Below are positions 43,908 through 52,619 of a DNA stretch of 64,000 nt, piece by piece. Location: the NCBI RefSeq assembly GCF_029269745.1, contig NZ_JARJHT010000001.1, forward strand, positions 496,001 to 560,000, written 5' to 3'. Numbering within the stretch: the first letter of the stretch is position 1; each line of letters begins with the position of its first letter. Origin of the DNA: Polluticoccus soli. GTDB taxonomy: Bacteria; Bacteroidota; Bacteroidia; Chitinophagales; Chitinophagaceae. The position numbers were made by a program, and so were the translations under genes. The notes beneath the pieces were generated by a model. It searched no databases. It had not been told where the DNA came from and was given only the letters and a program-made list of their open reading frames with translations.

Positions 43908-44482
43908 CCCACCACCTCAGCCACCTTTATTGTTTTTGCCCAGGCCAGCAGCGAAGGATACTGCTCGTCTATAAGATCGTGCGGGAGCTGGTGGGGTGCA
44001 TGTTTAGTAGTCAGAAATACGGTGTGCATGGCCATGCGCTTGCCGAATTCCATATCGCTAAGGCTGTTACCAACCATTACACTACGTTTAAAGTCGATCT
44101 GTGGAAAATCTTCTTTGGCCTGGCTTGCCATACCTGTATTGGGCTTACGGTTGTGATCGGTATCGGCTACGGCCGTGCAGGCATACACCTTATCGATACG
44201 CCCACCATTGGCTTCTATTTCGCCGGTCATATGATTGCTAATATCTTTCAGCGCCTCAAAGCTCATGATTCCTCTGCCTACTCCGCGTTGATTGGTAACC
44301 ACAACTATGTTTCCGAATATTTCATTCAGCGTTTTCAGCGCCTCAAGCGCTCCGTCGCAAAATCGAAATTCTTCCCAGGAGGTAATATAGGAGCCAACAA
44401 TCTCGTCATTTATCACCCCGTCGCGGTCAAGAAAAAGCGTCCAGCTTTTATCGACCTGTGCTTGTATGTCAAATACTCCCAT
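43904..44482 (-). CDS. gmhB: HAD phosphatase, probable heptose-1,7-bisphosphate 7-phosphatase (GmhB-like)
   Basis: 192 residues from ATG 44482. HAD motif I is FLDRDGVIND (Asp19 and Asp21), motif II VVTNQRG, Lys in NRKPNTGM and motif IV GNSLSDMEF. It should remove the 7-phosphate of the heptose bisphosphate for LPS core. The zinc loop of E. coli GmhB (CxH then CxC) is not present; the matching stretch is ACTAVADTDHNRKPN. The function rests on the adjacent gmhA (11 bases upstream). A related HisB-N-type phosphatase is possible. Confidence 0.8.
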   Translation of the reverse strand: MGVFDIQAQVDKSWTLFLDRDGVINDEIVGSYITSWEEFRFCDGALEALKTLNEIFGNIVVVTNQRGVGRGIMSFEALKDISNHMTGEIEANGGRIDKVYACTAVADTDHNRKPNTGMASQAKEDFPQIDFKRSVMVGNSLSDMEFGKRMAMHTVFLTTKHAPHQLPHDLIDEQYPSLLAWAKTIKVAEVVG

Positions 44483-44493
44483 GCGTAAATATT

Positions 44494-45066
44494 TTAAAAC
44501 AATTTTTGTTCCACCAACTGACAAATGATGTGCCCGAGGGTGATATGCGTTTCCTGGATACGAGGCGTGTCTTTACTGGGTACATCCAGGAGAAAATCGC
44601 TCACGGCCTTCATTTTGCCACCACCCTCTCCCGTAAACCCAACAGTAATCATACCAAGTTCTTTCGCCTGTGTCATGGCATTGACAATATTAACAGAGTT
44701 GCCTGACGTGCTAAGTCCCACCAATACATCGCCCTTACGACCAATACCTTTTATCATGCGGCTGTACACCACATCGTAGCCATAATCGTTTGCCACAGCG
44801 GTTAGGAAAGAGGTATTACAGTGTAATGCTTCTGATGGTAAAGGATCCCTGTCGGAGTAAAAACGGCCACTGAATTCGGCAGCCAGGTGTTGCGCATCGG
44901 CAGCGCTGCCGCCATTTCCACAAAAAAGCACCTTGTTTCCTCCTTTGAACGCAGAAACTATAGTATTTGTTATCTGCTCTACATTTTTTAACAATTCCGG
45001 GCTATTCAGCACTTGCTGTTTCGTATCTATCGATGCCTGAAGTATGTCCTTAATAGTCTGTTGCAT
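44494..45066 (-). CDS. gmhA: Sedoheptulose-7-phosphate isomerase (SIS domain)
   Basis: 190 residues from ATG 45066. It converts sedoheptulose-7-phosphate to heptose-7-phosphate, the first step of ADP-heptose synthesis. SIS motifs: GNKVLFCGNGGSAADAQHLAAEF (about 49-71) and VGLSTSGNSVNIVNAM. The catalytic Glu and His fit AAEFSGRF and ETHITLGHIICQLVEQ. It precedes gmhB and follows a terminator that separates it from queA. Confidence 0.92.
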   Translation of the reverse strand: MQQTIKDILQASIDTKQQVLNSPELLKNVEQITNTIVSAFKGGNKVLFCGNGGSAADAQHLAAEFSGRFYSDRDPLPSEALHCNTSFLTAVANDYGYDVVYSRMIKGIGRKGDVLVGLSTSGNSVNIVNAMTQAKELGMITVGFTGEGGGKMKAVSDFLLDVPSKDTPRIQETHITLGHIICQLVEQKLF

Positions 45067-45082
45067 GCTTAACCAAAAATAC

Positions 45083-45112
45083 AACAGCGTGCTCAGGAAA
45101 GAACACGCTGTT
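45083..45112 (-). terminator. Terminator between queA and gmhA
   Basis: AACAGCGTG pairs with CACGCTGTT (9 bp) around a 12-base loop, with a T-rich stretch further on the minus strand. Confidence 0.65.
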
Positions 45113-45139
45113 TTAAAAACGTTAGTATAATGTGGATTA

Positions 45140-46189
45140 CTATATGACCATCATCGCATCGCCGTAACTAAAGAACCTGTACTTCTCTTTAATGGCGGTC
45201 TGGTAGGCCTCCATAGTCAGGTCGTAACCTGCAAAGGCGCAAACCATGATCAGCAGGCTTGTTTTAGGCAAATGGAAGTTTGTAACCAGTGAATTGGCGA
45301 TATTGAAATCGTAGGGCGGATGGATGAACAGATTTGTCCAGCCTTCAGCCGGCTTCAGCAAGCCCTGTGCGGTTACTGAGCTTTCCAACGCACGCATGGT
45401 AGTGGTACCGATAGAGCATATTTTACGACGTTCCGTCTTTGCCTTATTTACAATCTGAGTGGCAAATTCATCTACACGGAAATATTCTGCATCCATTTTG
45501 TGTTTCGACAGGTCTTCCACCTCAATAGGACGGAAGGTACCTAAACCTGTATGCAGTGTGGCTTCGGCAAATTTTACACCTTTGATCTCAAGGCGCTTGA
45601 TCAATTCGCGACTGAAGTGCAAGCCAGCAGTAGGAGCTGCAACCGCACCTTCGTATTTAGCATAAACGGTCTGGTATCGCTCTTTATCTTCCTCTTCAGG
45701 CTTGCGTTTGATGTATTTTGGCAGTGGGGTTTCGCCCAGCAATTCCAGCACATTCTTGAATGCCTGCTCATCACCATCGAACAGGAAACGGATGGTACGT
45801 CCGCGTGATGTAGTATTATCAATTACTTCTGCCACCAACTCATCGTTGTCGCCAAAGTAGAGTTTGTTACCTACGCGTATCTTCCTTGCTGGATCAACGA
45901 TCACGTCCCAAAGACGGTTGGGCTTGTTCAGTTCACGAAGCAGAAAAACTTCAATCTTGGCACCCGTCTTCTCTTTACGGCCATATAGACGTGCGGGGAA
46001 AACCTTTGTATTGTTTACCACCATTACATCCTTATCGTCATAATAGTCGAGGATATCGCGGAAAATCTTGTGTTCTATCTTGCCAGAGTCGCGGTGTACA
46101 ACCATCAACCGGCTTTCTTCCCTTGTTTTAGCCGGGTGTTGCGCTATGAGATTTAGAGGCAGGTCGAATTTAAATTGCGACAACTTCAT
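45140..46189 (-). CDS. queA: tRNA preQ1(34) S-adenosylmethionine ribosyltransferase-isomerase
   Basis: 349 residues. QueA adds the epoxycyclopentane ring of queuosine onto tRNA. It starts [30 protein letters not shown], with [35 protein letters not shown] and the C-terminal [19 protein letters not shown]. The length is typical. The TAACTTTG element is 27 bases upstream. Confidence 0.96.
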   Translation of the reverse strand: MKLSQFKFDLPLNLIAQHPAKTREESRLMVVHRDSGKIEHKIFRDILDYYDDKDVMVVNNTKVFPARLYGRKEKTGAKIEVFLLRELNKPNRLWDVIVDPARKIRVGNKLYFGDNDELVAEVIDNTTSRGRTIRFLFDGDEQAFKNVLELLGETPLPKYIKRKPEEEDKERYQTVYAKYEGAVAAPTAGLHFSRELIKRLEIKGVKFAEATLHTGLGTFRPIEVEDLSKHKMDAEYFRVDEFATQIVNKAKTERRKICSIGTTTMRALESSVTAQGLLKPAEGWTNLFIHPPYDFNIANSLVTNFHLPKTSLLIMVCAFAGYDLTMEAYQTAIKEKYRFFSYGDAMMVI

Positions 46190-46215
46190 ATATGCAAGAA
46201 TAGTTTAAAAGTGGG

Positions 46216-46223
46216 CAAAGTTA
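46216..46223 (-). promoter_or_regulatory. -7 element (TAACTTTG) of queA
   Basis: Exact TAnnTTTG on the minus strand; a TTTG lies upstream at a short 13-base spacing. Confidence 0.45.
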
Positions 46224-46305
46224 GTAATTAATTCCACAAATAGGAAAATGGCTGTTTGGAAGCTATTTCTTGTGATTTTTTGCTGGGCATTTACACAAAC
46301 AAGGT

Positions 46306-46476
46306 TTATCCCCGCTCTTTAAGCTGCCTAAACTGCCTGATAAGCTCCAGCGGGGTGCCTACTGATGTCAGCACTGGCGCAAAAAGAATCACACCAATGG
46401 TAAACTAATCTATACCCGACAAAGCACAGCCCAACAATCTCTCTGGCAAGGCGTAATCAATCAGAAGTGCCGACAA
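46306..46476 (-). pseudogene. Possible gene remnant with one internal stop
   Basis: 57 codons in one frame, interrupted by TAG (46405-46407). The reading begins LSALLIDYALPERLLGC and ends VGTPLELIRQFRQLKERG before TAA at 46306. It looks protein-like, but I recognise no family. It could be chance. Confidence 0.2.
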
Positions 46477-46495
46477 TCACCAAAAACTTCAGAAA

Positions 46496-49400
46496 TTAGT
46501 TATTGCCCATAAATATCAGGTTGATACGCTTACCAACACTGAAGCTCCATAGTGTATCTTCAGGCGAAAAAGCTACAACAGCCGACACAATGAGCACGTT
46601 GAACGGTGTGAGATAAATGCCACCACCGTAGGAGTTATGCCATTTATCCGATTGTTCATTTTTCATCCACACCCTGCCAACTTCTTCAAATCCCACCAGT
46701 CCAAATTGCCCCTTAATTACATACGCGTTGAAATCCAGCAGCTTCCAGCGCAATTCGAGCGAGCCATATGCCATTGAAGAGCCCGTGAATCTGTTTTTCC
46801 GGAAACCGCGGAGGTAGTTATGCGCCCCAAGCGAAAATGCCTGAAAATATTCAAAACTGTCACTCAGTACATGCCCTCCTCCAGCTCTGACAACTGCTAC
46901 CAGGTTGGATGGATGGCTAAGCGTCGCGTACAATGTAAGGTCTGAGCGAACGCTTGAGAATGGATCAGCAGCGTTGCCAAGCGGTTGCAGCATTGTTAGC
47001 GTGGTATTCCATTCCAGACCTTTTCGGGGCCACAGCTCCTGGAATAGGTTGTCTACGCTAAAAACCAATTTACCACCGGCGTATGACTTTTGTTCAAAAA
47101 CGCTGGCAGAATCAAGCCCTACCACCGATGGCGTTTCCAAAACCCTACCCTCATTTCGCTTCTCATTATTTTGATAGTTAAAATAGGTAGGACCAGCCGC
47201 CAAACTCATTACTCCCCGGTTAAGAAACCTCTTCTTCAGCAGCAGATCCGCAGAGAGGTAATTATACCTGGCCCGGTAAAAATCTATTGGCTTTGACTCA
47301 TCGCGAACAGACTCATTACCAAACCCGAAGAAGTAGTTCAACACGGGTCTGACATATTCTGCATTAGCCTGTAGATCCCAGTTGCGATAAAAATTGACGA
47401 AATCGCCCTTATACCGGACCTGAAATGCCTGGTTGCCTACGGCAAACAGTGTTCCCAACCGATGCATAACTGAATCTCTAAATCCACGTTTCACGCGATT
47501 TAATCCGATACCTAATAAAAAGCCATCATCTTCATTTATACCCGCGCGAATGACTGGAAAATCAAATTTATTATGCAGTATTTCTCTGAAAGTGTATTCA
47601 TTTACCAACGGGTCGGATGAGAACAATTTTGTTGTTCGGCTTTTTGCGACCACTTCATTATCCTCATACGACAAATCATAAAGGAAATTCCTGGACTCAC
47701 CGTCCATATTAAATGTATCGTTCCCTTTACCGCCCAAAACATAGAACTTGATGGTTGATTTCGTATCCTGATTCATTTCAAAATAATCATTGCCATTAAA
47801 GCCATACAACCTGATCTCGCGGGTTACTGCGGGATTAAACCACCTTTCGTACTGTAGAGAAGTGCTGCCGTCATCATCTCTCCCGTACACCCTTACCCAC
47901 AAACCCGAATTTTCGCCGGAGACACTGAAAATATCATCTTTATTAGAACCGAGGACATTCACTTTTCTAGAAAGGAAGCGATAATACTCCAGGCCCTTTT
48001 CCTGTATCTGATTCCTGCGACTTATCAACTTGTTTCGAAAATCCTCTCCTCTAAATGCTTGTATCTCATCTGGCAACTTTGACACTGCACTGCTAATGAC
48101 ATCATCGGTGATATTGTTTGCCACTTCTGCCGAAGCGTCCTTCCAATCCTGCTCATCCATCTCACTCAAAAAAAACATGTCTACATCGCGTGCGGTAAAC
48201 GCAAGCCTGCTAACTTTAGTTATGTCATAGTCGAAATTTTGCATGTAGGCCAGGATTGGCTGTTTGCGGGCTTGTTTGATAAGAAATCCATCTGATGCGA
48301 ACAATGCCTGATCGCGATCTTTGGGAATCGGATAAAATAGCTTTCCGTCGGAAGTGTCAGTTTCGCCCCATTTCCATTGCGCGTAATGCCTGTCGAAATC
48401 AGAGAGCAGAAAATCAACCAAACGTGCTTTGATCATCGTTTTTGCGTCTTTACGGTAATTGTGATGATCTACGATCTTGTTTACGGCATCAAAAGTGGCA
48501 TCCGACTCCTGCACGCCGTCGCGGGTAGGCTCCCGTTCTTCAAGTTGGCAAACCGTATTGGCAAACAGAACGCGATACTCGCCCAAAGCAGGATCATTTG
48601 GCACAAACATAACTTCTGGCTTAGCATGTGGAACATCGACCGCTGCAAGCAAGTCCGGCACTACCAGTGAGGCGTAGGGATTGGACGACGAGATCATGTC
48701 CTGCGCAACCGAATTGGCCACGGTTCCTTTCAACCCCTCGGGCATTACCTCTTCTAGGTTTTTATTAACCTGACGAAGTGTCCATTTCTTACCATTATGA
48801 TCCTCCAACTGAAGCGATTTACTCTGATGGCCGCCGCCAAGTGCTTCAATTTTCAACCCTCCTTTTTCTTTGTTGATATGAAATACTTTCATCTTCACCG
48901 GGGTCGCCCAGTCCTTCCGATAGTTGTCTCCAAGAAACCACCTGTCGAAGCCTGAAACATCCATATAACTAGTATTGGCCGCGGCTACAAAACTATCAGC
49001 CTCTACATATGGCATTTTTGCAGTGTCAGGGGCATATGGAGGCATCGTCGAATAATTAAAGATGTCTCCCGAATAGGCCAACCCGGCATGTTGATTCTCG
49101 ATCGTGTAGTATTTTATCCGAACTTGCTTGTTCTTCAATACTTCAAGCACAGCAAAACCAGTCTCCTGCTCGGCAAACTGAACACGTCTCATGTGGCGCA
49201 CACGGGTGGTTTTACCAGCAGCACTGCTAACGATATAATTGATACCTTCAGAATTCAACAGCTGCAGGTTCCGCTCCTGGCCTGCAGCAAAAAGCATGTA
49301 AGGATGAGTTTTCAGATATTTGGGAATATCTTTTAACATCTGTCGGTAGGCTTCGTTATTCATATCCTGCTTGGTAGTTATGGCATTGCGAGCCAGTGGA

Positions 49401-50116
49401 TAGAGTGAGCCTAGTATTGGCAACGGCAGGTAAAATTTTCTTAGTGCAGTGATATCTGTAAGCGGGAACAGATGCTGCTTAAAGCCAAACGAACCACTAT
49501 GCAGTCCTTTATTATAAAACGGATGGTGGCTGACAAACAGAATAAATTTATCGTAGTTGTCTTCAACAATGTCTTCAACTTCAACCTTCAGTTCTTCAAT
49601 CGTTCGATGCTTACAATCAGACTCAATGTCGGTTTTTTCATGTTCGTGAAGCCACCACTGACTATTGAATACCACCATTTGCGCATCATTCCCCAGGCTA
49701 AGTTCTTCGGGCCCTGCGCATCCCCCGCCGGGAAGAAATTTCACATTCTTTTCTCCCAGACCTTCGATAAAACGTTGTTGTTCCAGCACATACTTGAGGC
49801 CGTTCTTCTTACCATCATCCCATTCATGGAAGCCGGGCACAAATATGGCTGTGGCCTCCGTACCTTCTACAAGTTCCGCTTGCGCTCGTAACGCGTCAAA
49901 ATTGCCGTCATCGTCAATATTATTTCCCAGATAAACGACCGTTGTATTTTTGTCGAGGGGTATTGTTTCTTCAACAGCCCTAAGAAAACCAGGTCTTTGG
50001 CGTAGCGAGGCCCCGGCATTGCCAATAAGAATAACCCTGGACGAAATTTCTTCCTGCGCTTTTAGGCCCTCTGAATACAAAAGCAATAAAAGCAGGCAAG
50101 TATAAAACTGACGCAT
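46496..50116 (-). CDS. Calcineurin-like phosphoesterase fold (degenerate) fused to a kinase-like region and an Omp85-type barrel
   Basis: 1206 residues, signal peptide (about 1-20). Residues 25-305 match the phosphoesterase part of Bacteroidota metallophosphatase/surface-antigen proteins: PGFHEWDDGKKNGLKYVLEQ, FVSHHPFYNKG (His197-His198) and PYMLFAAGQERNLQ. Most metal ligands have changed: GNAG (33), GNN (65), GFHE (96-98) and GQER (280-282) replace GD, GD, GNHD and GHxH. Residues 430-630 hold WTLRQVNKN, DFDRH (573-577) and IPKDRDQA (598-604), resembling an atypical kinase core. Calcium-repeat-like GGKGNDTF follows at about 775. The last about 330 residues are a surface-antigen beta barrel (YLRGFRKNRFTGSS near the end). 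It is probably anchored in the outer membrane with the N-terminal domains in the periplasm. Confidence 0.8.
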   Translation of the reverse strand: MRQFYTCLLLLLLYSEGLKAQEEISSRVILIGNAGASLRQRPGFLRAVEETIPLDKNTTVVYLGNNIDDDGNFDALRAQAELVEGTEATAIFVPGFHEWDDGKKNGLKYVLEQQRFIEGLGEKNVKFLPGGGCAGPEELSLGNDAQMVVFNSQWWLHEHEKTDIESDCKHRTIEELKVEVEDIVEDNYDKFILFVSHHPFYNKGLHSGSFGFKQHLFPLTDITALRKFYLPLPILGSLYPLARNAITTKQDMNNEAYRQMLKDIPKYLKTHPYMLFAAGQERNLQLLNSEGINYIVSSAAGKTTRVRHMRRVQFAEQETGFAVLEVLKNKQVRIKYYTIENQHAGLAYSGDIFNYSTMPPYAPDTAKMPYVEADSFVAAANTSYMDVSGFDRWFLGDNYRKDWATPVKMKVFHINKEKGGLKIEALGGGHQSKSLQLEDHNGKKWTLRQVNKNLEEVMPEGLKGTVANSVAQDMISSSNPYASLVVPDLLAAVDVPHAKPEVMFVPNDPALGEYRVLFANTVCQLEEREPTRDGVQESDATFDAVNKIVDHHNYRKDAKTMIKARLVDFLLSDFDRHYAQWKWGETDTSDGKLFYPIPKDRDQALFASDGFLIKQARKQPILAYMQNFDYDITKVSRLAFTARDVDMFFLSEMDEQDWKDASAEVANNITDDVISSAVSKLPDEIQAFRGEDFRNKLISRRNQIQEKGLEYYRFLSRKVNVLGSNKDDIFSVSGENSGLWVRVYGRDDDGSTSLQYERWFNPAVTREIRLYGFNGNDYFEMNQDTKSTIKFYVLGGKGNDTFNMDGESRNFLYDLSYEDNEVVAKSRTTKLFSSDPLVNEYTFREILHNKFDFPVIRAGINEDDGFLLGIGLNRVKRGFRDSVMHRLGTLFAVGNQAFQVRYKGDFVNFYRNWDLQANAEYVRPVLNYFFGFGNESVRDESKPIDFYRARYNYLSADLLLKKRFLNRGVMSLAAGPTYFNYQNNEKRNEGRVLETPSVVGLDSASVFEQKSYAGGKLVFSVDNLFQELWPRKGLEWNTTLTMLQPLGNAADPFSSVRSDLTLYATLSHPSNLVAVVRAGGGHVLSDSFEYFQAFSLGAHNYLRGFRKNRFTGSSMAYGSLELRWKLLDFNAYVIKGQFGLVGFEEVGRVWMKNEQSDKWHNSYGGGIYLTPFNVLIVSAVVAFSPEDTLWSFSVGKRINLIFMGNN

Positions 50117-50279
50117 TTATGTGTATATGGTTGTACCCCCTACGCATACAAATCTGTTGCCGCCGACGGTCTTTGCCAATTTCCCTCATTTTTTTTAGCC
50201 AGCTCAAGTCAATCTATATATCTATATGGGAAAAAATATCTACAATTAACACCATGTAAAATCGTGGCTAAGAAATAAA

Positions 50280-50308
50280 TTGCCAGCAATTTAATTTTAC
50301 TATCTTTA
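50280..50308 (+). promoter_or_regulatory. Promoter of the RRM gene and its long leader
   Basis: TTG (50280-50282), an 18-base spacer, then TATCTTTA (50301-50308), one base off consensus. The leader to ATG 50411 is about 97 bases and opens with GGATATCTATCC, a short hairpin. The rest of the 50117-50279 stretch is AT-rich with repeated TCTATAT units and no reading frame. Confidence 0.55.
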
Positions 50309-50410
50309 GCAAGGATATCTATCCGGAGGTGTATTTGGCATTACCTGCACGACTGAAGCTATTCATCTTCACATGAAACATGCCATATTATTTTTAATAC
50401 TTAACTAATT

Positions 50411-50935
50411 ATGAATCTTTTTGTTGGCAACCTTAGCCCAGAAACATCCGAAGATCAACTTCGTCAACTTTTCTCTGAATTCGGACCGATCAAATCGACC
50501 AAGATTCCCCTGGATAGTGCAACTGGTTTACCGCGTGGCTTTGGCTTCGTAGAGATGGAAGATAAGTTCCATGGTTACGATGCTATTGACAACCTCGACT
50601 GCACCTACTTCATGGGGGCAATCATTTCTGTAAAAGAGTCTAAACCAAAGAATCAAGGCGGTGGCGGCGCACATCGAGGCGGTGGCGGCGGATTTAACAG
50701 GAACCGCAACTTCAATCGCCAGGAAGGTGGTAGCGGCGGCGGATTTAACAGGAACCGTAGCTACAACAATAACAGAAACGATCGTAGTAGCAATGATCGT
50801 AGCAGCTATAACTCACGTGGAGGCAACTATAATAGCGGAAACAGTTATAACAACGGCAATAGTTATAACAGTGGCAGCAGCTACAATAGCGGTGGTTATA
50901 ACAATAACAATGACAAGGACTATAACAAGCTGTAA
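50411..50935 (+). CDS. RNA-recognition-motif protein with Gly/Asn/Ser/Tyr-rich tail
   Basis: 174 residues. One RRM (about 1-78): RNP2 LFVGNL (3-8) and RNP1 RGFGFVEM (42-49), both aromatic positions intact, so single-stranded RNA binding is expected. From about 84 a low-complexity tail carries GGGGG blocks, FNRNR units (twice), then repeats of SYN, SGN and NNN to the end. The composition resembles prion-like domains of eukaryotic hnRNPs. Small bacterial RRM proteins of this kind are often cold-induced; the long leader fits with such control, but this is inference. Confidence 0.9.
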   Translation: MNLFVGNLSPETSEDQLRQLFSEFGPIKSTKIPLDSATGLPRGFGFVEMEDKFHGYDAIDNLDCTYFMGAIISVKESKPKNQGGGGAHRGGGGGFNRNRNFNRQEGGSGGGFNRNRSYNNNRNDRSSNDRSSYNSRGGNYNSGNSYNNGNSYNSGSSYNSGGYNNNNDKDYNKL

Positions 50936-50954
50936 ATTCCGATAGTTTTAAATA

Positions 50955-50986
50955 AAAAAACGGGAGCAAATAGCTCTCGTTTTTTA
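50955..50986. terminator. Two-way terminator between the RRM gene and the GT-C-like gene
   Basis: AAACGGGAGC pairs with GCTCTCGTTT (one G-U) around AAATA. A tract on one side, T tract on the other. It overlaps the stop of the minus-strand gene. Confidence 0.85.
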
Positions 50987-52537
50987 TTTACTGGCAGGCT
51001 TACTGACGCGCAAGACGGTGCTGTTATTCACCTTAAAATCATAGACAGTTCTCTGCCCTTCATAATCTTCAGGGTGGTACCGAAAAAAAGTAACAAAATA
51101 GTCCCACTTATCCTTTTCACCCACCAAAACTATGCGGCTCCGTTGATGTTCCGTAAGGAAATAAAAATTATTAGGAATAGCATAATGGCCGTCCGGGCCA
51201 CCTATTCGAATTGAAGAAGCAGAATCGTGTTCCAGGATATATTCAAATGCTTGCTTCGTACTTGCCCCCCAATAATCCATTTCGTAATTATGCCGAATAT
51301 ATTCAGGGCTCCTACTCATCAATTCATTGAAGTACAATTGCTGAAAAGGATGATTTTTGATCATAAAAAAGGCAAGCAAGCCAAGTTGCAAAACTGAAAC
51401 ACCAACAACAGCAATCTTCAACCGGGTTGCTAGCAGCTTCTGTATTGCCAAAATGACAAACATCAAAAAACCAGCGAAAATAAAATATAAGTGACGCCAG
51501 TCATCATATATAACCGCATGCAGGATAACAACCATACAAACCGGCAAGAAGAATACCAGGAAATAAACTATAAAACTGCTTCTGGGAAGATCAGTCAGAT
51601 ATATTACCGGCTTCTTTAAGAAATCGATCACGAACCAAACTATTCCTACAACACCGAGTAAAAGCCACAGGATAGGCGTAGTTAAGGAAAACCACAGTGG
51701 AAAATATTGTATCGGCAGATCTGTAGCGTTTACGTAGGCGCCCTGCAAAAGTACCGTACCATCCCAGCGAAAATGCGCCATCCGTTGATAGCTTTCAATA
51801 AAATTATTTACGGGTCCTGTCCATAGCAAAGGCCAGAAAAATATTGTAGCCAAAATGCAGGACAACGCAAAAGAGACGATCCGTAGGATCACCGGTCGCA
51901 AAAGTTGCTTGTCTATCCTTATACACACTATTGCATTAAGCAACAGCACCAACCCTACAGCAGCAGGCATGATTACTCCCAATATTCGAATACATGTTGT
52001 ATATCCGCATAAAAGCCCCGCAATGATATACCACTTGATCCTTTTAGTTTCAAATGCTCGGTAAATTGCCAGAAGAGTGATGAAAAAAAATGAAAGAAAA
52101 ACCACGTCCTTGCTGTTGAAGTAGGAATGTGCATAAAACCGGGGAAATAACAGAATGATCAGAAATGAAATGCTTGCGAGCAGGACATTTTTATAGGTTC
52201 TAAACACAAGAATGTAGGCAGATAGACACCCAATAAGAAACAATATGTGGCAAGCCAGGTGCCGCATCAGGTAAACATCACGATACTTCTGTATGCCCAG
52301 TGTTTTTTCGATTCCTATTAACACTACCTCGAAGGCAGGACCGTAGTCTTTGTTAAAATAATTGTCTAATGAAGCACGGTCTCCGTGTATAATATAGTTA
52401 TAGTTAACGTTACCAATTTCCCGTTGGGCCGTCTCATCCCAAGACATTCCATAGTCCTGATAGCTGATTAAACCCACTATAAAGGCAATAGCAAATAACA
52501 AGACGCCGGGAACATAAGGCGAACGAAGAAAACTCAT
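50984..52537 (-). CDS. GT-C-type membrane glycosyltransferase-like protein
   Basis: 517 residues with about eleven to twelve membrane helices. The first external loop carries YQDYGMSWDETAQREIGNVNY (about 26-46) with the Asp-Glu pair expected of polyprenyl-phosphate-sugar glycosyltransferases (GT39/ArnT and PMT families). YFNSKDVVFLSFF (about 133) matches the second acidic/Lys motif of such enzymes. The C-terminal domain (about 400-517) is soluble and periplasmic. Acceptor and sugar are unknown. It is clearly distinct from the protein at 35165 but of the same general type. Confidence 0.7.
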   Translation of the reverse strand: MSFLRSPYVPGVLLFAIAFIVGLISYQDYGMSWDETAQREIGNVNYNYIIHGDRASLDNYFNKDYGPAFEVVLIGIEKTLGIQKYRDVYLMRHLACHILFLIGCLSAYILVFRTYKNVLLASISFLIILLFPRFYAHSYFNSKDVVFLSFFFITLLAIYRAFETKRIKWYIIAGLLCGYTTCIRILGVIMPAAVGLVLLLNAIVCIRIDKQLLRPVILRIVSFALSCILATIFFWPLLWTGPVNNFIESYQRMAHFRWDGTVLLQGAYVNATDLPIQYFPLWFSLTTPILWLLLGVVGIVWFVIDFLKKPVIYLTDLPRSSFIVYFLVFFLPVCMVVILHAVIYDDWRHLYFIFAGFLMFVILAIQKLLATRLKIAVVGVSVLQLGLLAFFMIKNHPFQQLYFNELMSRSPEYIRHNYEMDYWGASTKQAFEYILEHDSASSIRIGGPDGHYAIPNNFYFLTEHQRSRIVLVGEKDKWDYFVTFFRYHPEDYEGQRTVYDFKVNNSTVLRVSKPASK

Positions 52538-52570
52538 ATAGGGAAAATTTGGGGTGAAACTATGATATAG

Positions 52571-52601
52571 TTGCTACAAGAAATAGCATTACATACATTT
52601 G
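52571..52601 (+). promoter_or_regulatory. Promoter of the M20 dipeptidase gene
   Basis: TTG (52571-52573), a 20-base spacer, then TACATTTG (52594-52601). The -7 element contains the in-frame TTG at 52599 and shows that the start is the ATG at 52620. Confidence 0.65.
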
Positions 52602-52619
52602 AGCCCTAAACACACGATC

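Larger units (their letters stand above)
46190..46495. other. Intergenic region between queA and the large fusion gene
   Basis: About 300 bases. It holds the queA -7 element at 46216-46223, a distant inverted repeat CCCCGCT/AGCGGGG (about 46310-46357), and a minus-strand reading frame interrupted by one stop codon (46306-46476). Confidence 0.5.
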
